This document shows, piece by piece, positions 36,476 through 46,369 of a stretch of DNA of 64,000 nucleotides. The notes beneath the pieces are model-generated. The model worked only from the letters and a program-made list of their open reading frames with translations, ran no database searches and was not told the DNA's origin. Origin of the DNA: RYN-230 sp963837335. Lineage in GTDB: Bacteria; Actinomycetota; Actinomycetes; Streptosporangiales; Streptosporangiaceae. The first letter of the stretch is position 1; each line of letters opens with the position of its first letter. The position numbers were made by a program, and so were the translations under genes. The stretch covers positions 6,415 to 70,414 of the forward strand of contig CAWINS010000045.1 in NCBI GenBank assembly GCA_963837335.1. Direction: 5' to 3'.

Positions 36476-37308
36476 TGCCCGCCGACCTGAGCGCGCTCAC
36501 CGCCGACCTGGTCGCCGAGACGGCCTGGCTGGACGAGGTCCTCGGCGCGCTGCCCCCCGCCCAGTGGCAGCTCCGCACGCCCGCCCCCGGCTGGACCATC
36601 GCCGATCAAGTCAGCCACCTGGCCTACTTCGACGAGGCGACCCTGCTGTCGATCCGCGACCCGGACCTGTTCCGGCTCGACGCCGAGGCCGTGGCCGGGC
36701 GGGGCAGCGACTTCCCCGACCAGATCGCCGCCGAGTACCGCCACCTGGGCGGGGCCGAACTGCTGCGCTGGTTCCGGACCGCCCGCCAGGCTCTGCTGGA
36801 CGGCTACGCGAGCGCCGACCCCGCCGCCCGGCTGCCCTGGTACGGCCTGGACATGGGGCTCGCGTCGTCGGTCACGGCCCGGCTGATGGAAACCTGGGCG
36901 CACGGCCAGGACATCGCCGACACCCTCGGCATTGAGCGGCCGGCCACCAGCCGGCTGCGCCACGTCGCGCACCTCGGCGTGCGCAGCCTGGCCTACAGCT
37001 ACGCGGTCAACGGCCTGCCGCAGCCGGATGCCCCCATCCGGGTCGAGCTCGCGGCGCCCGACGGCGGCCAGTGGACCTGGGGTCCCGAGGACGCCGCCGA
37101 CCGGGTCACCGGTACGGCGCTCGACTTCTGCCTCGTGGTCACCCAGCGGCGGCATCGCACCGACACCGGGCTGGTGATCACCGGCCAGACCGCCGGTCAG
37201 TGGATCGCCATCGCGCAGGCCTTCGCCGGGGCGGCCGGGCGGGGCCGGCCCCCGCGCAGTGGGACCAGGACCCGAGCGGCCGCGCCGCCGGGAGGGGCGC
37301 CAGCATGA
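36475..37308 (+). CDS. TIGR03084-like protein (DinB/maleylpyruvate-isomerase fold)
   Basis: 277 residues. The N-terminal half is a DinB-like metal-binding four-helix bundle (ADLVAETAWLDEVLGALPPAQWQLRTPAPGWTIADQVSHLAYFDE; key words GWTIADQVSHLA, METWAHGQDIADTLG, with His residues in the expected places), the C-terminal half an SCP-like domain (WTWGPEDAADRVTGTALDFCLVVTQRRH). Such proteins recur beside AtuA and acyl-CoA carboxylase genes in actinobacteria; no reaction is established. ATG 36475 overlaps the hydratase stop (TGATG), and the stop overlaps the next gene's ATG (ATGA). Possibly a thiol- or metal-dependent isomerase. Confidence 0.82.
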   Translation: MPADLSALTADLVAETAWLDEVLGALPPAQWQLRTPAPGWTIADQVSHLAYFDEATLLSIRDPDLFRLDAEAVAGRGSDFPDQIAAEYRHLGGAELLRWFRTARQALLDGYASADPAARLPWYGLDMGLASSVTARLMETWAHGQDIADTLGIERPATSRLRHVAHLGVRSLAYSYAVNGLPQPDAPIRVELAAPDGGQWTWGPEDAADRVTGTALDFCLVVTQRRHRTDTGLVITGQTAGQWIAIAQAFAGAAGRGRPPRSGTRTRAAAPPGGAPA

Positions 37309-39226
37309 CGGCAGCCCAGAGCCGGCCAGCCCAGAATCAGCCAGCCCAGAACCAGCCAGCCCAGAACCAGCCAGCCCGGAGCCCGGACCGCGCCGCCCGG
37401 TCCGGATCGCCAACTCATCCGGCTTCTACGGCGACCGCGCCGCCGCGGCCCGGGAGATGGTCGAGGGCGGTCCCATCGACGTCCTCACCGGCGACTACCT
37501 GGCCGAGCTGACCATGCTGATCCTGTGGAAAGCCCAGCAGAAGGACCCGGCCACGGGCTACGCCCGCACCGCGGCGACCCAGCTGGAGCACGTGCTCGGC
37601 ACCTGCCTCGACCGCGGCATCAAGATCGTCAACAACGCCGGCGGCCTCAATCCCGCGGGCCTGGCCCGGGAGTTCGGGGCGCTCGCCGAGCGCCTCGGCC
37701 TGCATCCGCAGATCGCCTACGTCACCGGCGATGACCTGCTCCCGCGCCTGCACCAATTGCTCTCTAACGGGGAGGCGCTGGCCCACCTGGATACCGGCCA
37801 GCCACTGAGCGGCGCCGGGGGCAAGCCGGTCACCGCGAACGCCTACCTCGGCGGCTGGGGCATCACCGCGGCGCTCGGCGCCGGCGCCGACATCGTGGTC
37901 TGCCCGCGTGTCACCGACGCCTCGCTCGTCACCGGGCCGGCCGCCTGGTGGCACGGCTGGCACCGGGAGGACTTCGACCAGCTGGCCGGGGCCGTGCTCG
38001 CGGGCCACGTGATCGAGTGCGGCCCTCAGGCCACCGGGGGCAACTACTCGTTCCTGGACGAGATCACCGACCGCCGTTACCCGGGCTTCCCGATCGCCGA
38101 GGTCGCGGCGGACGGCAGCAGCGTGATCACCAAGCATCCGGACACCGGCGGACTGGTCTCGCCGGGTACCGTCACCGCCCAGCTGCTCTACGAGATTGCC
38201 GAGCCGGCCTACCCCAACCCGGATGTCGTCGCGCACTTCGACACGGTCACGCTCGCGCAGGACGGCCCGGACCGGGTGCGGCTGTCCGGTACCCGGGGCA
38301 GCCCGCCGCCGCCCACGGCCAAGGTGGCGATCAACTTCCTCGGCGGCTACCGGAACACGATGACGCTGGTGCTGACCGGGCTGGACATCGAGGAGAAGGC
38401 GGCCTGGGCGGAGCAGGAACTGTTCGGCATCCTCGGCGGCCGCGAGCAGTTCGCCGACGTCGATGTGCGGCTGCTGCGCTTCGACCGGCCCGACGCGCCC
38501 ACCAACGAGCAGGCCACCGCGCACCTGCGGATCACGGTCAAGGACCCCGACCCGCGTAAGGTCGGCCGCCGCTTCTCCAACGCCACCATGGAACTGGCCC
38601 TCGGCGGGTACGCGGGGTTCCACACCACGACCCCACCCGCGCCGGAAAGCGCGTACGGGGTCTACTGGCCCGCGCTCGTGCCTGCCGCGGTGGTGCCGCA
38701 CGCGGTGGTGCTCCCGGACGGCACCACCCTGCCGATCGCGCCCACCGCCCCGGAGGACACCGCCCCGGCGCCGTCCGTCCGGTCAGACAGCCCGGTTAAC
38801 CCGGAGGACGCCGCCCCGCAGCCCGGCGGCGCGCACCCCGGCGGCCCGCCGGCTGGCGCTGAACCCGCCGCTGCGGGGCCGGTGGTCGCCGCCCCGCTGG
38901 GCCGGATCTGCGCCGCCCGCTCGGGAGACAAGGGCGGCAACGCCAACATCGGGATCTGGACCCGCGACCCGGCCGCCTATCCCTGGCTACGCGACTACCT
39001 CACCGTCAACCGGCTCCGGGTGCTGCTGCCCGAGTGTGCCCCGCTCGAGGTGCGCCGCTTCGAGCTGCCCAACCTCAGCGCCCTCAACTTCGTCATCATC
39101 GGCCTGCTGGGGGAGGGCGTGGCCGCCTCCACCCGGCCGGACCCCCAGGCCAAGGGCCTGGGGGAGTACCTGCGTTCGCGCACCGCCGAGATCCCCGCGG
39201 CGCTGCTCGACCGGGGTGGCTCATGA
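37305..39226 (+). CDS. AtuA-like (DUF1446) protein, frameshift near the 5' end
   Basis: Acyclic-terpene-utilization AtuA family. The ATG at 37305 has GGAGGGG eight bases upstream and overlaps the previous stop, but the frame it opens is lost near 37390. The main frame then reads RRPVRIANSSGFYGDR, IDVLTGDYLAELTMLIL, VNNAGGLNPAGLA, DIVVCPRVTDASLVTGPAAWWHGW, GPQATGGNYSFLDEI and, in the C-terminal domain, RICAARSGDKGGNANIGIW and FELPNLSALNFVIIGLLGEGV. Before the shift lie four 15-bp repeats (37321-37380). An open frame from GTG 37259 also covers the body. AtuA is essential for citronellol-type catabolism in pseudomonads but its reaction is not known. A Pro-rich linker joins the two domains (about 38730-38880). 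Confidence 0.85.
37321..37380. repeat. four 15-bp tandem repeats at the AtuA N-terminus
   Basis: Units 37321-37335, 37336-37350, 37351-37365 and 37366-37380 (accagccagcccaga-type) encode NQPAQ pentads in the ATG-37305 frame and SPEPA pentads in the main frame. Confidence 0.9.
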
Positions 39227-39864
39227 CGAGCGCCGCCGAAGCCCCCCGCCCGGCCCGGCCACAGGATGGCCAGCCTCAAGATCAGCGGCGCCGTGACCCC
39301 CGGCGCCGCCAGCGGATCCTCAGCGCGGCCGCCGAACTGGTCGCGGAGCGGGGGTACCACGAGGTCGGCATGGCCGACATCGGCGCGGCCGCGGGGATCA
39401 CCGGATCGGCGATCTACCGGCACTTCGACGGGAAGTCCGCGGTCCTCGTGGCCATGTTCGACCACGTGATCGACGACCTGTCCCGGGAGGCCAGCGAGAT
39501 CGTCGCCTCCGGCGGGGACGCCCAGGCCATCCTGCGCGGGCTCGTCCGAACGCAGGTCCGGTTCGTCCTCCGCGACCGGAGGCTGGCGCAGGTCTATCAC
39601 AACGAGGTGGCCAACCTCCCCGAGGAGGACCGGCACCGGCTGCGCCGCAAGCAGCGGCTGTACATCGAGGAATGGGTCCACGTCCTCGCCCAGCTCCGCC
39701 CGGACGCCGCGGACGCTACCGTCCGGGCCCTCGTCCACGCGTCCGTCGGGGCCATCCAGTCCGTGCTCTTCTACCAGAGCGGCCTGAGCGATGATCAGCT
39801 GGCCGCGCTGATGTCCTCCATCGCCGAGGCATCCCTGTTCGCTCCCGAACCAGCACGGAGCTGA
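39223..39864 (+). CDS. TetR family transcriptional regulator
   Basis: 213 residues. Helix-turn-helix: RRQRILSAAAELVAERGYHEVGMADIGAAAGITGSAIYRHFDGKSAVLVAMF (key words GYHEVGMADIGAAAGITGSAIYRHF). The C-terminal part (LRDRRLAQVYHNEVANLPEEDRHRLRRKQRLYIEEW) resembles TetR proteins of fatty-acid and MCC-type operons. ATG 39223 overlaps the AtuA stop (ATGA). As the only regulator in the operon it is the prime candidate for binding the palindrome at 31800-31817, with an acyl-CoA as plausible effector. Confidence 0.9.
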   Translation: MTSAAEAPRPARPQDGQPQDQRRRDPRRRQRILSAAAELVAERGYHEVGMADIGAAAGITGSAIYRHFDGKSAVLVAMFDHVIDDLSREASEIVASGGDAQAILRGLVRTQVRFVLRDRRLAQVYHNEVANLPEEDRHRLRRKQRLYIEEWVHVLAQLRPDAADATVRALVHASVGAIQSVLFYQSGLSDDQLAALMSSIAEASLFAPEPARS

Positions 39865-39903
39865 CCAGTGGACTCGCAAACTGCAGGGGAGTGGGGGAGT
39901 CCG

Positions 39904-40911
39904 ATGCCCGATGAGCAAACCGCCCTGGTGGACCTCTACGCGGGCCACGGCCTGCGGCTCGACGAGGCCGTCCCGCTGGCCTTGGCCGCGGAGTCGGCGG
40001 GGTTCGGCGGACTGTGGACGCTTGAGGCGCACACCGAGCCGTTCCTGCCACTGGTGCTCGCCGCCGAGCACACCTCCCGGATCGAGCTGGGCACGGCCGT
40101 CGCCGTGGCGCTGGCCCGCAACCCGATGGTCGTCGCCCACCTGGCCCACGAGCTCAACCGCTACGCCGGCGGCCGGTTCAGCCTCGGCCTCGGGCCCCAG
40201 GTCGGCGCGCATATCACCCGGCGGTTCGGGGCGCCGTTCGACCATCCCGCCGAGCGGATGACCGAGTTCGTCATGGCCCTGCGGGCTATCTGGCGCTGCT
40301 GGAACCAGGGCGAGCCGCTGGACTTCCGCGGCCGCTTCTACCGGCATGACCTGATGACGCCCGCGTTCGACCCCGGCCCTTCCGGTAGCGGCGAGCCGCG
40401 TGTGCTGCTCGCCGCGGTCGGGCCGCGGATGACCGCCGCCGCCTGTGCCGTCGCGGACGGGCTCATCGCCCACCCGCTGACCTCGCGGCGGGTGGCCCAG
40501 GAACAGCTCAGGCCCCGGATCGCGGCGGCGGCCCGGCCGGGCTTCGAGCTCTCCTGCCCGGTGCTGGTGATCACCGGGCGAACCGATCAGGAGCTGGACC
40601 AGGCCCGGGCCGCGGTCCGCCGGCAGATCGCGTTCTACGCCTCGACCCCCGCCTACCGCAGCGTGCTCGAGCTGTACGGAGCGGGTGAGCTCAGCGACCG
40701 GCTCCGGGAGATGTCCCGCGCCGGGGAGTGGGACGCGATGACGGCCCTGATCCCCGATGACCTGCTGCGCGAGTTCAGCGTCGAGGCTCCGGCCGGTGCC
40801 CTGGCCGCGGCGCTGCACGCGCGCTTCGACGGTGTGCTCGACCGGATCCTCGTCTACGCCCCCTACCCGGTCCCCGCCGACCGGTGGGGTCAGCTCATGC
40901 CGAGGACGTGA
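39904..40911 (+). CDS. LLM-class flavin/F420-dependent oxidoreductase (TIGR03617-like)
   Basis: Luciferase-like TIM-barrel oxidoreductase of 335 residues. Visible blocks: ALAAESAGFGGLWTLEAHTEPFLPLVLAAEHTSRIELGTAVAVALARNPM (key words GFGGLWTLE, IELGTAVAVALARNP), HELNRYAGGRFSLGLGPQVGAHITRRFG and the late SCPVLVITGRTDQEL. The pattern groups with F420-dependent enzymes of actinobacteria, so hydride transfer from F420H2 is more likely than FMN (family inference). ATG 39904 has GGGGGAG just upstream; GTG 39868 is an alternative. Last gene of the carboxylase operon; probably a reductive or oxidative step on the operon's substrate. Confidence 0.88.
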   Translation: MPDEQTALVDLYAGHGLRLDEAVPLALAAESAGFGGLWTLEAHTEPFLPLVLAAEHTSRIELGTAVAVALARNPMVVAHLAHELNRYAGGRFSLGLGPQVGAHITRRFGAPFDHPAERMTEFVMALRAIWRCWNQGEPLDFRGRFYRHDLMTPAFDPGPSGSGEPRVLLAAVGPRMTAAACAVADGLIAHPLTSRRVAQEQLRPRIAAAARPGFELSCPVLVITGRTDQELDQARAAVRRQIAFYASTPAYRSVLELYGAGELSDRLREMSRAGEWDAMTALIPDDLLREFSVEAPAGALAAALHARFDGVLDRILVYAPYPVPADRWGQLMPRT

Positions 40912-41038
40912 CGGGCCGCGCACCGGTTCAGCCCGGCCTCGTTCATCCGGTCGTTCCCGCACTCACTGATCTGGCGTACCGGCAACCGGCATGCCGGACT
41001 CAGACAGCTCCGTAGCCCCGCGGCCGTGTCCGCCACGG

Positions 41039-43556
41039 TCAGCGCACCGGCCACAGGTAGATGCGGCCGTTCGTGTCGGTGGTGGCGACGTGCTGCTGTC
41101 CGGGCCGAACGCCACGGAATAGACCGCGTTCCCGGCCGCGGGAGGCGGCTGCGCTCTTGGTCGGGTTGGCCAGGGTCCTGGCCGGCTTGCTCTGGTTCTT
41201 TTTCGCGGCCAGGTTCCACAGGTAGGTGTTGCCGGTGGAGGTCGCCGGCGGCCAGCCACTTGCTGTCAGGGCTGAACGCCACGCTTTCGATGACCGCGCC
41301 GTCCGGATCGTCCAGGGAGATGCGGCTGCCGCTGTCCAGGTTCCAGACGTAGGTCAGGCCGTCCATCTCGCTGGCGGCGAGCAACGCGCCGCCATGAGCT
41401 GAACGCCACCGACGTGACACCGGAATTATCTGGGGTGGGCAGGGTGCGGGTGCTCGGTCGGTGGCCGTGTCGAACAGGTACACCTGACCGTCGCTTCCGC
41501 CCATGGCGAGCATCGTGCCCCGCGGGCTGAACGCCACGGCGTTGGGGTTCGGCCCCCCCGGCGGGGACACGCGAGCCCTGGCGGCCTGACACGGTCGTGG
41601 TCCGCGGGCCGCCGGGAAGCCTCCACAGGTGGACGACGCCGTTCCTGTCGTTGACGGCCAGCATTTGCCGTTCGGGCTGAAGGACACGGACTCGACGCTC
41701 GAACCGTGATGATCGTTCAGGTTGGCGATCGTGTCCCCGCTGTCCATACTCCGCAGGTACGTGATGCTGTTGTGCGGACCGCCCGCCGTGGCCAGCATCG
41801 CGCCGTCGGGGCTGAACGCTTCGGCCCCGCCGCCCGGGCTCAAGGTCTCGATCCGCTTCCCGCTGCTCACATTCAGCAGGTACGTCGTGCCCTTGTCCTG
41901 GGATCCGGACTGCGAGCCACCGGATGCCCCGACGGCCAGCACCTTGCCGTTCGGGCTGAATGCTATGGAGGACAGGATGCCGGCCACCTGCGGCGGACCG
42001 TAGGCGCGCGACCAGGCTGACGGATTGATCTCATGGCGGCCGTGAGGAGGCCCCAGGATCGTGTTCAAGACCATGGTCAGCGCGACCGCCGCGCCCGCCG
42101 TCACCAGGACACCGGCTCCGATAAGCGTTAAAAGGGTGGCCCGGCGCCGCCCCTGCCGCCGTCCGCGACGGGTGGGGCCGGGCGAGGTTCCCGGGCCGCC
42201 AGGCCGCTGACCTGGCCCCCCGGCTTGTCGCGGGAGGGGGCCGGCCTGGCGGGCGGGGGGGCCCGCCGTCTGGCCCGGGGAGTCTGGTGGCTGCCGCGGG
42301 GGGCTGGAGGCTGCTTCGTCCTGGTCACCGGCTGAGTCGTCCGGAGCCCACGGGGCGATCCTCCGGGCTAGCGGGGCGGTCCTCCGGGCTCACCGGGCGG
42401 CCCGGGTCGGTCGCCTGATCATCAGGCGTGCCCGCCTCGTCCTTCGCGGCGGGCCGGCCGGGGAGCCAGTCCAGGCCCAGCGGCCGGGCGGCGTAGACCT
42501 CGCTGGCTTCCGTGTCCTGCCCGGGAGGCGGAGCGGCCCCGTCGGCCCACGGCCCCGGCTTCCGGGGCCGCCGGGGGAGACGCAGCGGGAGATGGGGACA
42601 CGGCCGCGCTGCGCGGCCCGGTCCAGGACAGCCCCGGGTCGGAGGAGGAACCCAGGTGATAAGGCCCCAGGCCCAGGGCGTCCCGCAGCGCGTCCGCGAA
42701 CTCCCAGCAGGTCGGGTACCGGTCCACCTGGGCCTTCGCCAGGGCCTTGGCCATGACGGCATCCACGGCCGGGGGCAGCTCGGGACGCCGTTCGACCAGC
42801 GACGGCGGCGGCTTGTGCAGGTGCGCCCAGATGGCCGCGAAGCTCTCGCTCGCGATGGAACGGCGCCTGGCCGGTCAGCAACTCGAACACCGCGCAGGCC
42901 AGCGCGTACTGATCCGTCCGGCCGTCCACCGGCAGGCCCTCGATCTGCTCCGGTGCGGTGTAGTCGGGGGTGCCGAGGAACTGCCCGGCCGCGGTGAGCC
43001 CCAGCGACACCTCGGCGCTCTTGCTCAGCCCGAAGTCCGACAGGTAGACGTGCTCAGGCCGTCCAGGCCGGCGGTCCAGCAGGATGTTCGCGGGCTTGAC
43101 GTCACGGTGCACCAGGCCGACGGCGTGCGCGGCGTCCAGCGCGGACGCGACCGGGGAGACGATCGACGCGACCCGGTCCGGGGGCAGCGGTCCCTCACGG
43201 CGCAGCAGCGAGCGGACGTCCCCGCCCTGCACGAAGCGCATCGCGATGAACAGCACCTGCCCGACCTCGCCGGCCTCGTACACCGGGATGATGTGCGGGT
43301 CGTCCACGGCTGCCGCCGCCCGCGACTCCCGGATGAAGCGCTGCCGGAACATGTCGTCCGAACCCATCGCGGGGGTCATGATCTTCAACGCCACGAGCCG
43401 GTTCAGGCGCTCGTCGCGCGCGCGGAAGACAACGGCCATCCCGCCCGCGCCGACCTGCTCCTCGAGCCGGTATCCACCCAGTAGTGAGCCTGCGGCGAAG
43501 CCGGCCGCCAGATCGGCGCGATGCCCTGGCGACTCCTCGTTCACCCACGCCTCCAC
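41039..43556 (-). CDS. Ser/Thr protein kinase with transmembrane segment and C-terminal WD40 domain (several frameshifts)
   Basis: Hanks-type kinase at the N-terminus (GTG 43556 or 43544): YRLEEQVGAGGMAVVFRARD (glycine loop), VALKIM (Lys), HRDVKPANILLD (catalytic loop), DFGLSK and GTPDYTAPEQ are all intact. After a shift near 42855 the C-lobe continues (SFAAIWAHLHKPPPSL, AMAKALAKAQ-like VMAKALAK). A Pro-rich linker with shifts near 42530 and 42330 leads to a membrane helix (LLTLIGAGVLVTAGAAVAL, about 42150-42080). The extracytoplasmic part is a WD40-type propeller (SSIAFSPNGKVLAVG, VESVSFSPNGK, NAVAFSPRGTMLAMG, IESVAFSPDSKWLAAG, YSVAFGPDS), ending TNGRIYLWPVR at the TGA at 41039. Shifts near 41650, 41390, 41220 and 41090. 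Predicted sensor kinase. Confidence 0.78.
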
Positions 43557-43564
43557 ACGTTCCT

Positions 43565-43692
43565 ATGCCCTGGGGCATCCTATGCTTTCGCCGATCCCCG
43601 CGTCAGAGCGTTAGAACGCTGATATTTAGGCGCATAGGAGATAAGGTTCCGCGGCGTTACCGCAGCGTGTCCCCCGTACGGGGGACACGCTG
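43565..43692. promoter_or_regulatory. three perfect palindromes, one of 30 bp, in the kinase/SGNH divergent region
   Basis: ATGCCCtgGGGCAT at 43565-43578, AGCGTTagAACGCT at 43607-43620, and a 30-bp perfect palindrome at 43663-43692 (arms cagcgtgtcccccgt / its complement, centre GTAC). All lie between the divergent kinase and SGNH genes. They look like operators; the 30-bp one could also form a hairpin with a 4-base loop. The remaining part to 43902 is GC-rich with a GGTATAAAG element at about 43792; I see no gene in it. Confidence 0.7.
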
Positions 43693-43902
43693 ATTGCGGG
43701 GAGTTGCGGGCTGGTGGCGGGACCAGGCCCGTCGTGTCTGGCCAGGCCGCGGGGCGGCGGCCAGGGGGCGCGCCGCGGGGGCGGGCCGCGCCGGTATAAA
43801 GGGACCCGGAACGGCTAACCACACCTTCTGCCCTATTTACTAATCCCGGCGTTTGCGATCACCTCCGTGCGGCGACAAAGAGTCTGAACGGGGGGCAGGA
43901 AA

Positions 43903-44760
43903 TTGATCGCGAAACGTGCGGCCCGGGCCGCTGGAGAAACCAGGAAAACCGGGCTATCAGTTGTGAAAACGGCGGCCACGGCGCAGGCCGGGCCCCGGCT
44001 CGGGAAACGCGCACGGCTGGGCCGGTGGGCGGGCGTCATTCTGACGGTGGGGGCCACCGGCGGGTGCGGCCTGCTGCATCAGGCCGCCGCGCCCACCGGG
44101 ATGGAAAGGCAGATCCACGAGGGCGAGCAAGTCAGCGCGGCGACCCAGGCGCACGCGCCGGCCACCGCCCGGTCCGCGGGTACCGGCAGCAGCGCGGCCG
44201 GCCGCGGTACCGTCGGCACCGGGCCTGCCGCCGGAGCCCTGCCCACACCGTCGGCCACCCCCGGCAAGGTCATGGGCAAGCAGGTCACCGCGATCGGGGA
44301 CTCGGTCATGGCGGCCAGTGCCATGGCCCTGGCGGCGGCCATGCCCGGCATCTACATCGACGCGAAGCCCGACCGGGAGATGCCCGCGGGCCTGGCCATC
44401 GTGCGCCGGCTCGCGGCGACCGGGCGGCTGCGCCCGGTGGTGGTGATCGGCCTCGGCACCAATTACCTCGTCACCACCAAACAGCTCAATGAGCTGATGA
44501 AAGTGCTCGGCCCCAACCGTAAGCTGGTACTTATCAACACTTATGTTCCTGACGCGTGGAGCAGGCAGGTCAACGCGACCGAGGCGGCATTTATCGGGCA
44601 GCATCCCAGTGTGACCCCCGCCGACTGGTATGACACCATCCGAAACCGGATGAACCTCCTCTGGCCGGACCATATTCATCCCGAGATACCGGGGACCTAC
44701 GTGTACGCGCGCCTGGTGCGCCGGGCGGTCCAGGCCACCCGCGACGTCGCCGCTCCCTGA
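43903..44760 (+). CDS. exported SGNH/GDSL-type hydrolase (OatA C-domain-like)
   Basis: 285 residues. A basic N-terminus and one hydrophobic segment (WAGVILTVGATGGCGLL, about 44-60) suggest export with membrane anchoring; a 70-residue Ala/Thr/Gly linker follows. The catalytic domain has VTAIGDSVMAAS (Ser nucleophile, block I), VVIGLGTNY (GxxN, block III) and DHIHP (Asp-His, block V). This matches the detached SGNH domain of OatA-type peptidoglycan or polysaccharide O-acyltransferases, here without the 10-TM acyltransferase-3 part. It may transfer or remove acetyl groups on a cell-surface glycan. TTG 43903 has GGGGGCAGG upstream. Divergent from the WD40 kinase. Confidence 0.82.
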   Translation: MIAKRAARAAGETRKTGLSVVKTAATAQAGPRLGKRARLGRWAGVILTVGATGGCGLLHQAAAPTGMERQIHEGEQVSAATQAHAPATARSAGTGSSAAGRGTVGTGPAAGALPTPSATPGKVMGKQVTAIGDSVMAASAMALAAAMPGIYIDAKPDREMPAGLAIVRRLAATGRLRPVVVIGLGTNYLVTTKQLNELMKVLGPNRKLVLINTYVPDAWSRQVNATEAAFIGQHPSVTPADWYDTIRNRMNLLWPDHIHPEIPGTYVYARLVRRAVQATRDVAAP

Positions 44761-44771
44761 GCCGCGCCCGG

Positions 44772-45725
44772 CTACCCGGAAGGCGACGGCGGCGGCGGGT
44801 GCGCATGGCTGACGCTGGGGCCCTTCCGGGTGATGGTGATGTCGCCGCTGTTGTTGCTGACCGTGATCACGTTCCGGGCCGTCGGTGACTGCGGGACGGA
44901 CACGGTCGTGCTGCCGAACGAGTTCCGCGTCGCGACGCGGTAGGTCGCGGGCCCGGGCGGCAGCACCAGGGTGATGTTGCCGAAGCTGTCGGTGACGGTC
45001 ACCTGCCTCGGGACCTTGGTGAACGTCAGCGAGATGTCGCCGGAGTTATTGCGGGCCACCACGTCGGCCGCAGCCAGCCCGGTCACCGAGATGTTTCCGA
45101 AGCTGTCCTGGAGCCGGGTGTCGCCCGTGACGCCGGACGCCATGATGTCGCCGGAGTTGTTGTCCAGCCGGATGCTCCCGGCCAGGCCGGAGGCGGTAAG
45201 GGCGCCGAAGATGTCGGCCAGGTGGAGGTTCCCGGACAGCCGGGACGCGGTCAGGTCCCCGCTGTTGTCCGACAACGCGATCGTGCCGCGCAGTCCGCTG
45301 GCGTCCAGTGCGCCGAATGAGTCGCTGACGCTGACCGGCAGCCCGGCCGGGACCATGACGCCGAGGTCGAGCGAGCAGGCCCCGGCGGGCACCCGGCACC
45401 GCGGATCAAGCGCCAGCCCGGCCGCGGTGGACCGGTAGCTGAAGGCCGGGCGGGCGAAGCTGCTGCGCAGGTGCCCGCGGACCACGATCCGGCGGCCGGG
45501 CCCGGGCCGCACCGTGAGGTTACCGGTGCCGCTGGTCACCCGGGCCTGCCCGGCGGCGGGCACGCTGAACCCGACCCAGTAGCCGACCTGGCTCTGGCTG
45601 GCCAGGTAGATAACGGTCCTGTTGACCACGCCGTACGCCCCGAACGCGATGAGGGCCAGTACCACCGGCAGCCCGGCGGCGAGGATCGCCCAGCGCGCCC
45701 GGGTCATCGGCGGCGCAGGTGGCAT
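44772..45725 (-). CDS. DUF4097-type beta-strand repeat protein, membrane anchored
   Basis: 317 residues: one N-terminal membrane helix (ILAAGLPVVLALIAFGAYGVV), then a right-handed beta-solenoid-like repeat domain in which the turns alternate between (D/N)SFG and (N/D)NSGD: SDSFGALDASG, SDNSGDLTAS, DNNSGDIMASG, QDSFGNISVTG, RNNSGDISLTF, TDSFGNITLVL, RNSFGSTTVSV, SNNSGDITI. Such proteins often sit with two-component systems sensing envelope stress. ATG 45725 is two bases after the response-regulator stop, so it is in the same operon as the kinase/regulator pair. Pro-rich C-tail. Function unknown. Confidence 0.85.
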   Translation of the reverse strand: MPPAPPMTRARWAILAAGLPVVLALIAFGAYGVVNRTVIYLASQSQVGYWVGFSVPAAGQARVTSGTGNLTVRPGPGRRIVVRGHLRSSFARPAFSYRSTAAGLALDPRCRVPAGACSLDLGVMVPAGLPVSVSDSFGALDASGLRGTIALSDNSGDLTASRLSGNLHLADIFGALTASGLAGSIRLDNNSGDIMASGVTGDTRLQDSFGNISVTGLAAADVVARNNSGDISLTFTKVPRQVTVTDSFGNITLVLPPGPATYRVATRNSFGSTTVSVPQSPTARNVITVSNNSGDITITRKGPSVSHAHPPPPSPSG

Positions 45726-45727
45726 GA

Positions 45728-46369
45728 CTACTCCGCTCCCAGGTAGCGCAGGACCGCGAGGACCCGCCGGTGATCCCGGTCGGCGGGGGGCAGCCGCAGC
45801 TTGGTGAAGATGCTGTTGATGTGCTTGGCCACCGCGCCCTCGCCGACGACCAGGGTGGCCGCGATGGCGGCATTGGACCGGCCCTCGGCCATCAGCGCCA
45901 GCACCTCGCGCTCGCGGGCGGTGAGATCGGCCAGCGGGTGACGGCTGCGGGCCAGCAACTGCGCGACGACCTCCGGGTCCAGGGCGCTCCCGCCGGCGGC
46001 GACCCGGTCCAGCGCGTCGAGGAACTCACCCAGGTCCGCCACCCGGTCCTTGAGCAGGTAGCCGACGCCGTGCGGCCGGTCGGAGAGCAGTTCGGTGGCG
46101 TAGCGCTCCTCCACATACTGGGACAGGACCAGCACCCCGACGGCGGGCCAGCGCTGGCGGACCACCAGGGCGGCGCGCAGCCCCTCGTCGGTGAAGGTCG
46201 GCGGCATCCGCACGTCCACCACCACGACGTCCGGCTCGTACTTGCCCACCGCCCGGAGGAACTCCTCGGCCTCGCCGGCGGCCGCGGCCACCTCGTGCCC
46301 CGCCTCGGCCAGCAGCCGGGTCAGGCCCTCCCGGAGCAGGACCGAGTCCTCAGCGATCACGACCCGCAT
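45728..46369 (-). CDS. LuxR/NarL-family response regulator
   Basis: 213 residues. Receiver domain: MRVVIAEDSVLLREGL with the acidic pair, VVVVDVRMPPTFTDEG with the phosphorylated Asp, and LSQYVEERY and GYLLKDRV (Thr/Ser and Lys positions). DNA-binding domain: LTAREREVLALMAEGRSNAAIAATLVVGEGAVAKHINSIFTKL. ATG 46369 overlaps the end of its kinase gene by 13 bases. The inverted repeat at 47782-47847 in front of the divergent ABC genes is a plausible target. Normal length. Confidence 0.95.
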   Translation of the reverse strand: MRVVIAEDSVLLREGLTRLLAEAGHEVAAAAGEAEEFLRAVGKYEPDVVVVDVRMPPTFTDEGLRAALVVRQRWPAVGVLVLSQYVEERYATELLSDRPHGVGYLLKDRVADLGEFLDALDRVAAGGSALDPEVVAQLLARSRHPLADLTAREREVLALMAEGRSNAAIAATLVVGEGAVAKHINSIFTKLRLPPADRDHRRVLAVLRYLGAE

